The notes below the pieces were generated by a model that saw only the letters and a program-made list of their open reading frames with translations, did no database searches and was not told the origin of the DNA. The position numbers were made by a program, and so were the translations under genes. Of a stretch of 64,000 nt of DNA, positions 10,918-22,849 are shown one piece after another (positions within the stretch are counted from its first letter, which is position 1; each line of letters starts with the position of its first letter). This DNA is from Magnolia sinica (Eukaryota > Streptophyta > Magnoliopsida > Magnoliales > Magnoliaceae): contig NC_080577.1 of assembly GCF_029962835.1 (NCBI RefSeq), positions 310,001-374,000 of the forward strand, read 5' to 3'.

Positions 10918-13367
10918 TTATTCCGAAGGTATTGAAAATTTGCGACTTCGATGATTATGCCCTGTTTGTTTGCAATGTCTGTATTTTTTTGTTGTTCGTT
11001 CCTCTCCACGGGAAAGGATTTGTGCCTTGTTCGGTCTTCCAGCTGCCCTCCTTTGTAGTGGTGGCTTCATACTTGCACAATACTCCTTGAATCCTAATGA
11101 AATTTCTTATTAGCTCTTGTCCCGTACTGGGTACACGGAATCTTCATACGTGATCTGATAATTCCTCGCCGTGTACAACGGGGAGCAGTACGAATAATAA
11201 GGAAGGTTGTAGTTTATACATGTTAAAAGAACATGAAAACAAGGGAATCCTTTTACTTCAAACTCGCGACATGTACATGAAAACTCACCGAGCTTGACAA
11301 TATCATTGTACTATCCCATAATATAGTATTCATCCAAAGAAATTACATGGCAACGAACATCTCGTGCCTTAAGTATGAGATCTTTTAATTGTTTCTCGGC
11401 CCACGGTGTCAACGGTCCAACGAATGATGATGCTAATTCTCTTCTCTTATAGAACATCTCTTGAATTTTCATTCTTACTGCCTCTATCAGCATAGTCACG
11501 GGATATTCTCGTGCTTATTTAAATAGAGCATTAACACACTCAGATATGTTTGTAATGACTAAATTAAATCTTTTTCGTAGGAAGTACGATGATGCCCACT
11601 TTTCATACCCTATTTCCCTTAACCATGCATATACCGAGGGGTTGACAAGTTCGATATCATGCATTAACTTTTCGAACTCAACCCTCCTTCAAGTCTTTAC
11701 AGCTTGTCAGTAGTAGATTTCTAACAACTTGTTTTTGAACGTGTCGACCAAGTTTCGGTATATATGGTAGGCGCAGTAGCTATGGGTTGCTACTTGGAAG
11801 ACCTGGGGAACTTCTTTTATTAAACCTTTATGCCGGTCTGATATGATCACAAGACCAAGTAAATTCCCTAACGAACCACTGAGGTAGGTAAGAAACCAAT
11901 TTCAACTGCTGCTGTTCTCTGATTCTCTGATACCCAAGCGACTGAAAAAATATAATTGTTGTCATCCAAAGCCATAACAACGAACAGAACACCCATTTAC
12001 ATACCTTTTAGATGCGTCCCGTCAACGGCCAAGACCCTTTGCAGACATGTTTGAAAACTTTTAATGCACTGTCCGAGTGCAACAAAACATCTCTCGAGCC
12101 TCCTTGTTTGTGGATCCATAAGCAAGACAGTCATTGTCCCCGGGTTCGCCATCCTCAACTCATGCAAGTACATCGAGAGTTCTTTGTAAGAGTCTTCATA
12201 AGACCCCATTACATGATTGATTGTAATTTCTTTAGCGCGCCATGCCTTCTTATAGTTAATAAGAATATTACACTTCTCTTGCATTGCCAATATAATGTCC
12301 TCCGGCCTTAATCTCAGCCGTTGCTCAATGCAATTGACAGTCAGTTCACTGGCTAGCTTACTGGTTGCTTGCCGATGATCACTCTTCGTCCATGACATTC
12401 CACATGTATGTATAGACGTGTAAGTCTTAATCTTGAAAATTCCTGCATCATTCACTCTAGATGCGTGTACCCTCCAATCACACTTATCTTCCATACACGC
12501 CGTGGTGAATTTCTTGGATGTGGAATACAATACCCTGTATTGAAAGTTGTTGCGAATTACAAATTGGCTCAACACATACTTACACTGGCTTTTGTCCTTA
12601 AATGTTTGGCCAATGGCTATATCAATCAGGTCATCAAGTGGATATGAATACAATGACAGGTCTGCATTGGTGAAACCAGTATCCTCGAAAGGTAAAATGG
12701 GAAGGCCGGTGGTGAAGTCCGATGTTCGAGCCTGCTCGGGCAATGGAATGTCGCTTCCACTTACATTTCTGGCGTTGGATGTTGATGGAAAATCTACTCT
12801 TGTAAATGAAGGTGATGTCGTATATTTACTTATGAGCTTCACGTCAGTCGACGCCCTCACTTAACTTGTCATAAAGCTTGATGTTTGAGCCGACTCGGGT
12901 ACTGGAGTGTTGCTTAGAGGAACTTGTGAAGGTAATGCCATATATTCATATTTCGATATATGTTCCTCACCCAAACTTCCTATAGTTAGGGCGTCATGTT
13001 CGAAATCACTGTAAGCCACCGGGTCTTTGAGTATTGCCTCATTAACGCGCTGCATTGTCTCGATGAATAAAGGGATGTAGTGATCCGAATGCTTTAACTG
13101 TGCTGCCAAGAACATTCTCACATCTTCATCATCTTCAATTACAGTCGGAGGGACTGATTCGTTTGTGCAAGGATACGATGCTTTCAACCTAATATTATAA
13201 TCCTCAGGTCTACTCTTCGCAATCCTGTATATTTTCGATAGAAGCTCATCATATGTAGCGTCAACAACCACAACAGTAGTTTTCAAGTCTCCACTCGTGT
13301 ACATGTATCGATTGTTTTTGCTTACTAACTCCCCACCATACGAGCATAGGATCATTATCGAACACAT
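10918..13367 (-). pseudogene. MULE-1 MuDR-type transposase (broken)
   Basis: Cut-and-paste transposase of the Mutator superfamily. Start ATG at 13367. An N-terminal frame (168 codons, to 12861) begins MCSIMILCSYGGELVSKNN and has an acidic, PB1-like stretch. A TAA follows, and the same frame continues to 11997. That part contains the MuDR DNA-binding region (AIGQTFKDKSQCKYVLSQF, then CDWRVHASR and TYTSIHTCGMSW) and the first catalytic block, RVLAVDGTHLKG, whose D is the first acidic residue of the DDE triad. It then breaks at a stop just after this block. Further down, 11499-11311 keeps a C-terminal stretch; a SWIM-like CTCREF and a damaged zinc knuckle (KYRHCKQTGHNHRSRKF, two cysteines lost) follow, ending at a TAA at 10920-10918. 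By eye it is clearly homologous to 29344-31754. Inactive here. Confidence 0.9.
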
Positions 13368-13534
13368 TTTCTAAAAACAAACACAATGATATAACTTGTT
13401 TAGTATTCACATGTATAAGGTGGATTTGACCAAGTAGTAGGAAATTCACCGTTGTACTAGCTCGAATATAACCAACTTATCGGTCATATTTTCAAAGTTC
13501 TCAATTGCAGGGATCTATGCCACTCAGTTCACGA

Positions 13535-13632
13535 TGATTTTTACTCACTTCTAGGGCAGTTTAACTCACTTCGCGATGAATTTCACTCACTTCTTGGTCC
13601 TAAAGTGATTAAAAGTGATCGCAAAGTGAGTG
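13535..13632. repeat. Degenerate 21-23-bp repeats upstream of MULE-1
   Basis: TTTCACTCACTTC..GGT-like units and their inverted forms (AAAGTGAGTGAA) lie in the MULE-1 5' leader. The same segment, in the opposite orientation, occurs at 44776-44915 in MULE-3 just ahead of the same start region, so it belongs to the element. Confidence 0.65.
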
Positions 13633-13639
13633 AACTTAA

Positions 13640-14343
13640 GGGCCTGTTTGATTTTTGAGGGAAGAGGCAATTACCTGGTAAATAAATAATAATTACTTAC
13701 CAGGTAATTATTGCATCGTTTCTTGTGTTGTCGTTGACGGCTTAACTTTTAAGCATTAAAACCGAGGATGGCTGTCAAATGAATACAGGGCCCACTGTGA
13801 TATACATGATGTATCAACACCGTTCATCATATATGTCAGCCTCATTTAGGCCATGAACCCAAAAATGAGGCAGATCCAAAGCTCCAGTGGACCACACCAC
13901 AGGAAACAGTGGAAATTGGATGCTTACTGTATAAAAATTTATGTGGCCCTCGGATGTTTTGGATGAAGTTGATATTTGTGTTTACCCCTTATCAATGTTT
14001 TTATGACTTCATGAACAAATTAGATGACAAATAAACATTAATGTGGGCCCAATAAACAAAATAACTTTCAATGGCGAACGTTTAAGGCCATTGTTTCCTG
14101 TGGTATGGGCCACTTGAGCATTGCATTTGTCTCAATTTTGGACTTGGACCCTAAAATCTTCTGATAAAATAGATGGACGGTGTGGATATGTCATGCACAT
14201 CACAGTGGGGTCCACAAACGTAAGTCAAATTTTTTGGACCAATTTTCGATACGAAAATGCATTTGAAAATTCAAACACGGTGAAAAGGTAATAATGACCT
14301 TTTTCAAGGGTATTTCCCTGATACACAAAAATCAAACGTGCCC
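13640..14343. mobile_element. Tourist-like (PIF/Harbinger) MITE with TAA target duplication
   Basis: The ends are GGGCCTGTTTGATTTTTG and, inverted, GGGCACGTTTGATTTTTG, flanked by TAA at 13637-13639 and 14344-14346. TAA duplications and GGGCCTGTTTG ends are typical of this group. It is inserted in the 5' region of MULE-1, and most of its length is a later foldback insertion (13789-14215). Confidence 0.8.
13789..14215. mobile_element. Foldback element nested in the Tourist MITE
   Basis: The left arm has GGGCCCACTGTGATATACATGATGT, partly, and CACCACAGGAAACAGTGG; the right arm holds CATTGTTTCCTGTGGT, GATGGACGGTGTGGAT and CACATCACAGTGGGG in inverted order. The centre has TATCAATG...TTATGACTTCATGAAC and AAATAAACATTA, as in other copies. 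Confidence 0.75.
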
Positions 14344-14346
14344 TAA

Positions 14347-14845
14347 GGGAATTGAATTGACCATGAAGTGAAGGGGAAAGGGCGGAATTGACCATGAAAA
14401 GTGAAAGGAATTGACCGTGAAGTGAAGGGAATTGACCGTGAAATGAATGGAAATGACCATGAAGTGAAGGGAATTGACTGTCAAATGCATGGAAATGAAC
14501 GTGAAGTGAAGGGAATTGGCCGTGAAATGAATTGAATTGACCGTGAAGTGAGGGGGAATTGTATGGAATTAACCATGAAATGCATGGAATTGACCGTGAA
14601 ATGTATGGAATTGACCGTGAAGTGAAGCGAATTTATCGTCAAATGCATGGAAATGACCGTGAAGTGAAGGGAATTGACCATGAAATGAATTGAATTGACC
14701 GTAAAGTGAGGGGAAATCGCATGGAATTAACCGTAAAATGCATGGAATTGACCGTGAAGTGAAGAGAATTGACCGTGAAATGCATGGAATTGACCGTGAA
14801 GTGAAGAGAATTGACCGTGAAATGCATGAAATTGACCGTGAAATG
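14347..14845. repeat. 21-bp repeat array A2 (MULE-1, 5' side)
   Basis: About 22 units of GAATTGACCGTGAARTGMAKG, in the same orientation as array A1. It is followed by the same tail as A1 (see 14846-14975). Confidence 0.9.
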
Positions 14846-15150
14846 AATGTCTTATTGAAAATTTGAATCGTAGTGGTAAAAAATTCACAATTTCAAAGAA
14901 AGCAACAAATGTATTCAATATATAACATTCACAGTCGTATTACAAAAAAGGCACTACAAATTCATAGTCGTATTACAAAAATGCAACCAAGTAGTGCATG
15001 AAGTTGACCGATCAATTCAATAAATTAACCGGGAACTAAGTGAAATTGACCGCAAAACTTCATCAAATTGACCGCGAACTTCTTGAAGTTTATTGGATAA
15101 CCACGTAAAATTGACATAGCAATGCATGAAATTGACCACAAACTTCTAGG
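14846..15150. repeat. Second copy of the MULE-1 3' tail, then degenerate repeats
   Basis: 14846-14960 repeats 10801-10917 almost word for word (GAATGTCTTATTG, AATTTGAAT, TAGTGGTAA, AATATATAACATTCACAGTC, GTATTACAAAAA). In MULE-1 that stretch directly follows the transposase stop, so a second, mostly deleted MULE 3' end seems to lie upstream of MULE-1. From 14976 looser units (AAATTGACCGCGAACTTC) continue to about 15150. 15151-15504 has nothing I recognise. Confidence 0.7.
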
Positions 15151-15504
15151 TAATTTCTTAAGAATTTAATCGTCCTTATCTCCCACAGCCGTCATATCAG
15201 TGAAATCTGTGTTTGAGAAAAAGAATAAGAGTGCGTTGATGTAAAACGTGTTCTTCGGAGAAAAGCCTACAAGATTTTACATTTATCAATGCATCCACGT
15301 CCCCTCAGAAAATGAATGCAGGTAGCCTTGAGTAGAATGGAACATGGAGATGTAATGTGATAGTAGGATGGAGATTCTATGGAGATTTAATGAAGAAAAT
15401 GGGTGAAAAGAAGGAATAAGTATGGCAGAGATGAGCTCGGACGTGTATTTGAGTGTAAGGAAGTGAATGGAGTGAAATTGATAAAGCAGAGGCATTTTTG
15501 ACTT

Positions 15505-15615
15505 GTGAAAAGCTGTTTGTACATGTGGGGCTTATTTTTGGGAGCTAAAAATAAGTGGGCTTTAAAAGGTTCTTGGGCCATAAATGGGTCGTACATTAGG
15601 AAATTTCTCTAAGAA
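15505..15615 (+). repeat. Repeat C, copy 1
   Basis: The order GTGAAAAGCTGT, GGGGCTTATTTTTGGGAGCT, AAAAATAAGTGGGCTTTAAAA, partly, GGTTCTTGGGCCATAAATGG and GGAAATTTCTC recurs at 47465-47580 (plus) and 42285-42430 (minus). No coding frame; family unknown. 15616-16160 shows nothing supportable. Confidence 0.75.
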
Positions 15616-16375
15616 AATCATCCGGCAATCTCTTGCATCTCTTTTTCTCAAACTTCCTCTCTTGGCTTCTTTTTTTTTCACAATATATTTAGGTTGTGCA
15701 ATAATATAGTATTTATTATACAACAACAATCTTAAGACTTGAGTTGAATTATTTTAAAGGAATACTTGATAGCATCCTTCAAAATAATAATTTAGTTGGG
15801 GAGGATTTATTGTCTTGAGGATGGCGCAATCCGTGATTTAAGCTATTACATTTATGTCTCTTCAAATTCTTTTACTAACAAATTGTATACACATGGGCTC
15901 ATCACGCACAAATTTTGAACTTTGTTAAATGCATGCATGTGTGAAGGGCAATTACAAAAATGTTCCGTGTTTAGTGGTGTTTGTTAATGCATCGTTAATA
16001 CGGAAGAAGGAAAGTGCTAAGTGGTTTTTCACTGAATTCTTTCTATGAGAGGAGTCTGGCTTAATGGTGAATGCGGAATGCGCTCAGGGGATTTTTCATT
16101 AAACAAAAATTTTTGCTTAAATTGTTTGTGCAATACAAAATCAACTTTTAACTAGTGAAACTTCTTTGTACCCCACTATGATGCATGTGTTTCGTCCATT
16201 TCATTCATCCATTTTTAAAGATCATTTTAGGGCTTGATACTAAAAATGAGAGGAATATAAATCTCAGGTGGACCATACCACAGGAAAACAATAATGATTG
16301 GATATCCACCATTAAAATTCTCTTAAGGCCTAATGTACTGTTTATTTGACATCCAATTTGTTGATTAGGTTATAT

Positions 16376-19300
16376 TGTAACGTCTCAGAAAAATCCATTC
16401 AAAGACCCGAGTATCACTTTAGGCAGAAATCACTAAGGACCAGATCCTTTAGAAATTAGACGAGAATTATAAGTGTTAAACGGGACTACCTCTGGAATTA
16501 GCACTAATTACTTTAAATACGAACTGCAAGACCTAAAACGTGTAGAATCTTTAACGCTATATTACCCTGAAATCTATGATCAATCCCTAAACCCAGATGC
16601 TCTCGGGAGTACATGGAAACTCCGTATCGGACCTGGACCGCACGTCAAAAGTCCAATGACCACGAAACTATATGAATATGACTGCTTCACTGGGCTTGAC
16701 AACCATCTCAGAAATCAAGTCCTAACAGTGTCTGAAAATGCACAACTTGAGCCTGGAGTGAAGTGTGTGAGAAACGCAAATATTTTTAGAAGCCGAACCC
16801 AGATTTAAGTGAATTGAGTCGTTCGCTCGCAGGCCAAATCTAAGGATTCAGACCGTCAGAATCTAACCCAAGTACACCCTTGGATCAGGGAAAATTTTCA
16901 ACTCATGTCGGTACACTTGTGGCACTGATCGAGTACCGGTGACTGTTGAACTGAAACTGGTCCACCACGGTCGATCTATAAATCCGATCAGACCAAAAAC
17001 TCAGCTTGACCTAGATCCAATGTCAGGGAGCTTAAGACCAACTGCATGCTGAAGAGAGGCCACCAAAAGTGCTCTGTTGGACTGAAACAGACGCCCTTTA
17101 GATATAACCTAAGTATACCTTGGCCCTGGGGCCATTTCCATCAGTCCTGGGCCTATATAAAGGCTTAAAACCCCCTCTCTCTCACTCCATACGAATTTCT
17201 AAACCCTAGGGGAGAGAAAAGAGAAAAAGAGAAGGAAAGAGAGAGAAAGTGAGAGAGAAAACTGGAGTTTATTTCTGGGATTCAATCCCCTTACTCCACG
17301 CGCTTAACCACTCTTCCCGTGTCACTATTCTGGCATTTCCGATTCTGTTCTTAGGTAAGAAAACCTAACCCTAATCTATTTTAGGGTTTCTAATAGTGTA
17401 AATGGTGGAATAGCTAACCTATTCCCTATTATAGGTTATTGTGGTGCCTTAGACAAAGACTTAGCTTTTAAACTGAGTTCGTTACGAGTCTACCGGTAAA
17501 AGGTGTAGATTATAAATGTTTAGGTTATAGTTTCAAGGCTTTCAATGCCAGTAATGATTTATAACTGACTTGATTTCTGTCACATGTGTGTAGATACAAC
17601 GTTTTCCACATATTGCATGTATATGTAGATTATGTGAATTTTAATGCATTTCGTGTGCTTGTTGAAATGTTCGAATGTGTATGGAATTATGATTTATGCT
17701 TGCCATGCTCATTGACTAATAAAACATGTTTGGTGTACGCACGATGAAGCCCTTGTAAAAGGATTTGCTATAATACCTGTTATAACTACCGTATTACATG
17801 TATATGATATATGTAGCCTAAGTGTTTGATGAAATGCCTGAATGTGAAAATGCTTGTTTAAACGCTTGTAATGAGGGTGTTGAGATGAGATTTTCAACTC
17901 CTTTATCTATGGTTATAGAATCCTTCATATAACCTATTTTACTACTATGTGAATTAAGGATGGAATGCTATTGTCTGATACATGTGTAGTATGTGGTTTG
18001 TTGAATTGCTTAGATTAAGATTTATATTTGATTTTAGCTCTCATATGTTGTCCCTGATTAATACCCGCGCATACTATTATTTGTATTGTGTTTGTGGCTA
18101 TGATGTAGTCCAGGCAATCGGTAATGGTCTGTGATCGGTGGTCGAGTTATTTAGCCACGACAGACATGCCCGATGAATCCGAGTCGTACGCTGCTTGTCG
18201 GTAGTGGTTAGGCCATACGGAGTGTTTGCGCGCTCCATGTCGATCGGCTCAACATATGCTCGTACCATTCGAGCTTGTTAAGTAACCCAATTGGCCTAAG
18301 GCATGTTCACCATGTATGGACGCTACTGCTTGAACCTATGTACCACACTTAACAATGGAAACCCCATTAACCTTGGTACCTCGATCCACTGAGACTCATG
18401 AGCCGGACATGGTGGTATGGGACACCGTGGTCAAGTTGTTGGCCTACGCAGGGGCGACGAGCCTCCCCGTAGTCACCAGTGAGCAACCCCACCTCGTGAG
18501 CCGAATACAGTGGTATGGGACACTGTATTCGAGCTGTCGGCCTACGACTTGGTGACGAGCCACTTGTAGTGACCTAGAACCGCAACATCGTATGAGATTT
18601 AGTAGGACTGACAACCTTAGAATGGATCATTGTTTGGAAATTGATATAAGGGATGTACCTTAGCTTCCCAACCCTGCTGTATGAATAAACCTAACTAAGA
18701 ATTTGAATAACACGAATCATGCATCACATTGCATGGTGCTTTGGCAAGGAAGTGCACGTTTACTGGGAGTGGTGCATGCCGCGATCGTTAGATGTTGTGC
18801 AAGAGGGAGTGCAGGTGAGGGCATGCATCATTATAACATATCATACTTGCATTAACAAGAGTACGTAGGACATGAGTGTTGTATTGCTTTATTATTACTG
18901 CTTAACTGAATTGATAACATGTTAACCTTTGCTTCATGATTCCACCGAGTTGATAATCATTCCTACGTTCTGGGACAATGTTTTAAACACCAACCAGACC
19001 CTGTTATAGTTGTAGATGATGGCGATGCTTATGAAGCGGAGCCGGACTTTTATGACGATGAGGAAGAGTTCTCCTTCATGCAGTTATCAGGCGAGTCAAT
19101 GTACACCGTGTTCTGATCGACGGGGTTACAGGGATGCTGATTAGATGTCATTATACTTGTCATTTTTCTTACACTTTTGGAACACACATGTATATTCATT
19201 TTATTCATTTTGGGAGTATACATGTATATATTTAACCTGGTAACATGTTCACACTCTGGAGAGTTACAACAGTTTATGTATCTTATACATCTATCACAGT

Positions 19301-19482
19301 CTTCCGCTTACGTAATTTAACTGTCTTTGGAGTATGATATGATGTTTTGGTATAATCTCATTCATGTTTAAGGCACTAATATGGACAGCATTAAATCATC
19401 ATTATCTATATTGCATAAGTGATGTGTTGAAACTCAGGTGTTGGGCTCCTGCTCGACTCCCGATTTTTTTTAGGACGTTACT
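16376..19482 (+). mobile_element. 3.1-kb solo LTR with 5-bp target duplication
   Basis: The ends are TGTAACGTCTCAG and AGGACGTTACT. They are inverted over about 9 bases, with the final canonical A changed to T. Perfect TATAT duplications flank it at 16371-16375 and 19483-19487. It contains a promoter-like block: TATATAAAG at 17154, then a CT-rich start region and a GA-rich leader to about 17265. At 18398-18462 and 18499-18562 two similar stretches repeat GTGGTATGGGACAC and CGACGAGCC. A short frame ending near 19115 has acidic residues (DAYEAEPDFYDDEEEF) but no long protein. Long LTRs beginning TGTAACG are common in plant retrotransposons; no internal region or second LTR is present, hence 'solo'. 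A LARD-like element cannot be excluded. Strand is chosen from the TATA box. Confidence 0.7.
17154..17162 (+). promoter_or_regulatory. TATA box of the solo LTR
   Basis: TATATAAAG, followed about 20-25 bp downstream by CCCCCTCTCTCTCAC and a GA-rich leader, the usual plant core-promoter arrangement. Confidence 0.55.
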
Positions 19483-19814
19483 TATATAGACCTAGATGAA
19501 TGGAAAAAACAAAGATCAGCTTGATTCAAAACTTTTATGGCCCCCAAAAAGCTTTTAATGGTCGATGTTCATTCAACACTGTTCTCCTATAATGTGGTCC
19601 ACTTGAGATTGGGATATACCTCATTTTTGGTCTCATACCATAAAATGATCTAGAAACATAGATGGACGGCATGGATGAAGCACATACATCATAGTGGGCC
19701 CACACAGCACCGACCATCAGCCATTGGTTGACAATGGAGTACCCAGTCCGTTTCATAAACCTAAGAGAAATTGACCACCGTATATGCCACCTTTTACCCG
19801 ACATCTTCTCAACA

Positions 19815-20335
19815 TGCTAGTGAAGTTACGTCACCAAGTTATGTGGGCCCCATCATGATGTATGTTTTATATCCACACCGTCCATCCATTTGGAAATATA
19901 ATTTAGGTAAAGATCCAAAGAATGAGTCAAATCCAAAGCTTCAGTGAACCTCACCACACAAAACAGTGGGGATAGTGATGCCCATCATTAAAAACTTAAA
20001 TAGGCCACAAAAGTTTTTTATTAAGCTGATATTTTTTATTCCCTTCTTTCATGTTTGTGTAAACTTGTGAACAAGTTGGATTTCAAATAAAAATCATGGT
20101 GAGCCTTAGGAAGGTTTCAACGGTAGGCATCAATCTTGCCTTTTCTTTTCTTTTCTTTTTTTTTTTTTTATTTTTTTTATTTTTTATTTTATGGTGGGGT
20201 CAACTACATATTTGGATTGCCTCATTCTTTAACTCATGCTCTAAAATTAAATCTCCGAATAGATGGACGGTGTAGATAAAACACGCACATCATAGTGGGC
20301 CTATGGAACTTGATGACGTCACTTCAGTAGTGAAT
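19815..20335. mobile_element. Foldback element with extended TIRs
   Basis: The outer arms match: TAGTGAAGTTACGTCACCAA at 19815 and, inverted, GAAGTGACGTCATCAAGTT at the right end. Inside them come GGGCCCCATCATGATGTATG and GATGGACGGTGTAGAT. A T/TTTTC tract at 20140-20200 interrupts the right arm. The SINE begins right after it. Confidence 0.8.
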
Positions 20336-20337
20336 CT

Positions 20338-20472
20338 CGTCCTTACTCTTACGCGGGTGGTAGACTCTCAGGAGTTTCAACTCCTGGTCAAGGGTTTGAG
20401 TACCCATAGGTGGTGAAATTCCACCAGCGTGAGTGCATGGGGTGTGTGTGCGTGTGTTAAAAAAAAAAAAAC
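20338..20472 (+). mobile_element. tRNA-derived SINE (Au-like), copy 1
   Basis: CCTTACTCTTACGCGGGTGG, AGGAGTTTCAACTCC, GGTCAAGGGTTTGAGTACCC (B-box-like), AGGTGGTGAAATTCCACCAG and TGGGGTGTGTGTG are nearly identical to 41802-41942. It ends in an A run (20459-20472). Pol III box spacing and the GTGTGTG tail suit Au-type plant SINEs. No clear target duplication here. Confidence 0.75.
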
Positions 20473-20501
20473 TTGTCAAGAGCTAATCCACGTCAAGTAG
20501 G

Positions 20502-20740
20502 ATGTGGATTGGTTGGTGTACCTCACACCAACTATATAGCTGTTGTATTGACGCCAGCAAGTTCTGTGGGTCCCATCATGAGGTATGTGTTATATCCAAA
20601 CCATCCATCCATTTGGTGAGCTCGTATAAAAGCTTGAGACGAAAAATAAGCTGCAAAAAGCAGCGAGGGATTGAACATCTACCATTGAAACCCTTTTGGG
20701 GTCACAAAAGTTTTAGATCAATATGATTTTTTTCCCTATA
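20502..20740. mobile_element. Half copy of foldback subtype 2
   Basis: GGATTGGTTGGTGTACCTCA, CACCAACTATATAG, TTGACGCCAGCAAGTTCTGTGGG (partial) and GAGGTATGTGTTATATCC match the end of the copies at 42440-42970 and 55310-55885. It stops at the central ACAAAAGTTTTAGATCAA block. Confidence 0.75.
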
Positions 20741-21343
20741 TAAATATAAGGTGGGCATTATTTGAAGGTTTTGTTACTACTGGTGTTCAATCCTATACAA
20801 CACATAGTGACAATCTTCCCGCTAAGAGGAATTGAGGGCCTTATGATGATATTTTAGTTTTTTATTAAGTATTTTAGTTTATTTGAATTAAATATAATGA
20901 TTTTATTTTCATTTAATAAAAAATAATTTCTTTATAATGTAAAACATTTCCAAACGAGAGATAGGGCCAAATGTGTCAAATTAACATATTTCAGACATTT
21001 AATATGTTTGTCAACAAGCAATATGTTTCTGATTCAGTACTTAAATTTTAGACTTCAACCATAATTATCAAACAAGTTTTTTTTACTTCAAATTTCAGAT
21101 TCAATCTTTAGATTTCAGATTCGGTCCTTAGACCTCAGATTTAACAAACGGGGCCTAAGTCTCATGTCCAATCCATTAATCGGATAAGAATTATTGTATT
21201 AATGCCCTAAACTAAGAAAAAATGTTGAATCATCAGTCAAGTAGGCCACAAATTGCAAAATCAATATACAAATATACAAAACTTAGCCCAAGAATTCTAA
21301 ATCATCCACTTGTTTCCAATTTTAGGAGTCATATGATAAATGT

Positions 21344-21349
<6 letters not shown>
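20741..21349. other. AT-rich intergenic stretch
   Basis: No gene. 21085-21140 has short repeats of TTTCAGATTC / CTTTAGATTTCAG / CGGTCCTTAGAC, and AACAAACGGGGCC at about 21145 resembles one end of a Tourist-like MITE, but I could not find the other end. Confidence 0.4.
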
Positions 21350-21401
<52 letters not shown>

Positions 21402-21408
21402 GATATAG
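21350..21408. repeat. (CT)n(AT)n compound microsatellite
   Basis: A CT run followed directly by TATATATA to about 21402. Confidence 0.9.
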
Positions 21409-21709
21409 TAGAAGGTTATAGACCAACCTAATGGATGGATTTATTTTTGAAAAAAAAAAAAACATGTAGAATGTCATACCAACATTCACGCTTAGCAAAA
21501 CTGTACACTTATATATTCAATAATAATAAAAATATATAATTAAAAGTTTAATACCTCGCTGCCTTCTTAATCAACTGGTTAAGTCCCGTGTCAACCCAAC
21601 ATGGGTACCGATCCAATTTTAGGGTTATCTAGTCACTGGGTCGCCTGTAAACGGGTTGTAGTTTATCATTCGTGCACAAAAAAGGGTTTCAGTCATTGAA
21701 ACATGGACC

Positions 21710-22302
21710 TAGGGGTGTTTATTGAGTTGAACCGAGTCGAGCTGGCCTCAGCTCGACTCAGCTCGCCCACTAGCTTACCTCAGCTCGAACTCGGCTCGGC
21801 TTGGTCATTGAGCCTAATTGGCCAACTCGACTTGGTTCGGTCAGCAGCTTGGGCCAGTTTGAGCCAAGTTCGCCTGTGCAACATTTCCACAAACACCTAG
21901 AATGCACCTTTAAAATCCCACTGTATGTAAAATAACAACAAAGGTTTTTTAGGTATTTTATCAAACACCTTCTAAGTAACATAAAAATCAAGAAAAAAAG
22001 GGTATTTGTTTCATATACATACCTTCCTTGCCACCAGCCACACTTCGTTGAGTCATTTCATCAAACATTTGGTGAGCAACATCAATATTAAAGTAACTGA
22101 GTCACCGAACTAGTTTAATCCGAGTTTGATTCGAGCTGGGTTTGATCCGAGTCGAGTCGAGCTGGGGCCAGCTTGAACTCATTTTCGAGCTAAAAAAATC
22201 AGCTCGACTCGACTCGAACTCAGCTTCAATCTAAGTCGAATCAAGCTTTTTCGAGTCAAGTTGAGCGAGCTAACCGAGCTAGTCAGTTTGTGTACACCTC
22301 TA
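21710..22302. mobile_element. Non-autonomous hAT element with 8-bp target duplication
   Basis: The ends are TAGGGGTGTT and, inverted, TAGAGGTGTA. The duplication CATGGACC lies at 21702-21709 and 22303-22310. The subterminal parts are dense in GAGTCGAGCTGG/CAGCTCGACTC words in opposite orientation on the two sides. 593 bp, no coding frame. TSD length and TIR form fit hAT. Confidence 0.85.
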
Positions 22303-22310
22303 CATGGACC

Positions 22311-22849
22311 TAACTAAAACTCCAATAGATTGGTACATACAAGCATGTATTGCTACAGAGGCATTGGCATACAAACCTTGATCCTGGTTCAACATGTCAT
22401 ACTCTCCCACTTCAATCAATAATTTTGTAAACACTGAGTTTATATCTCATCTCATCCATCCGCCAACACTTCTAATGGATGTTTTGCAATAATACATTAA
22501 GACCAATTATGTTGGTTTATAATTTGGTCATGTAGGATGTATGTGGGGTTTGCAGGTGTGCTGGAACCGATTGGGTTCGATTCAAACCATGACCATCAAC
22601 CCCTAGCATCGAGACAGAGCAATGCTTGATTGTAGCTCGATCGATCGTCTATTCAACCAACTGTCGGGTGCGCTATTAGGTGACTTGCAGAGGTTGTGGC
22701 TCTTCCGCCCATGAGTTCTTTTTTGCCTTGGAAATCAAAAACTTTTAAAGGGTGCAACAATTGTATGGTTGAATGAATAGAAAATGAATAGAAGATATAT
22801 TTTCATAAATGAGCAATACTTACCATTACAACGGGATCACCGACTTGAC
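22311..22849. other. Intergenic, nothing recognised
   Basis: No long open frame, no repeat I can identify. Confidence 0.5.

Larger units (their letters stand above)
16160..19718. mobile_element. Foldback element split by a solo LTR
   Basis: The left half (16160-16375) runs from CCCCACTATGATGCATGTG to the central TTTGTTGATTAGGTTATAT. The right half (19483-19718) resumes at TATATAGACCTAGATGAATG and ends at GATGGACGGCATGGATGAAG and CATAGTGGGCCCAC. Put together they follow the order of the uninterrupted copies at 26401 and 43079. The whole interior between the halves is the later LTR insertion. Confidence 0.85.

Noticed and set aside
17195..17205. AAACCCTAG as telomere repeat
   Set aside because: A single occurrence in an LTR leader; no tandem array.
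18998..19116. Acidic short protein (DAYEAEPDFYDDEEEF) as a gene
   Set aside because: Fewer than 60 codons with no ATG context, lies in the solo LTR.
20338..20400. A functional tRNA gene
   Set aside because: Only A- and B-box-like words; no cloverleaf, and the sequence recurs as a SINE with an A-rich tail.
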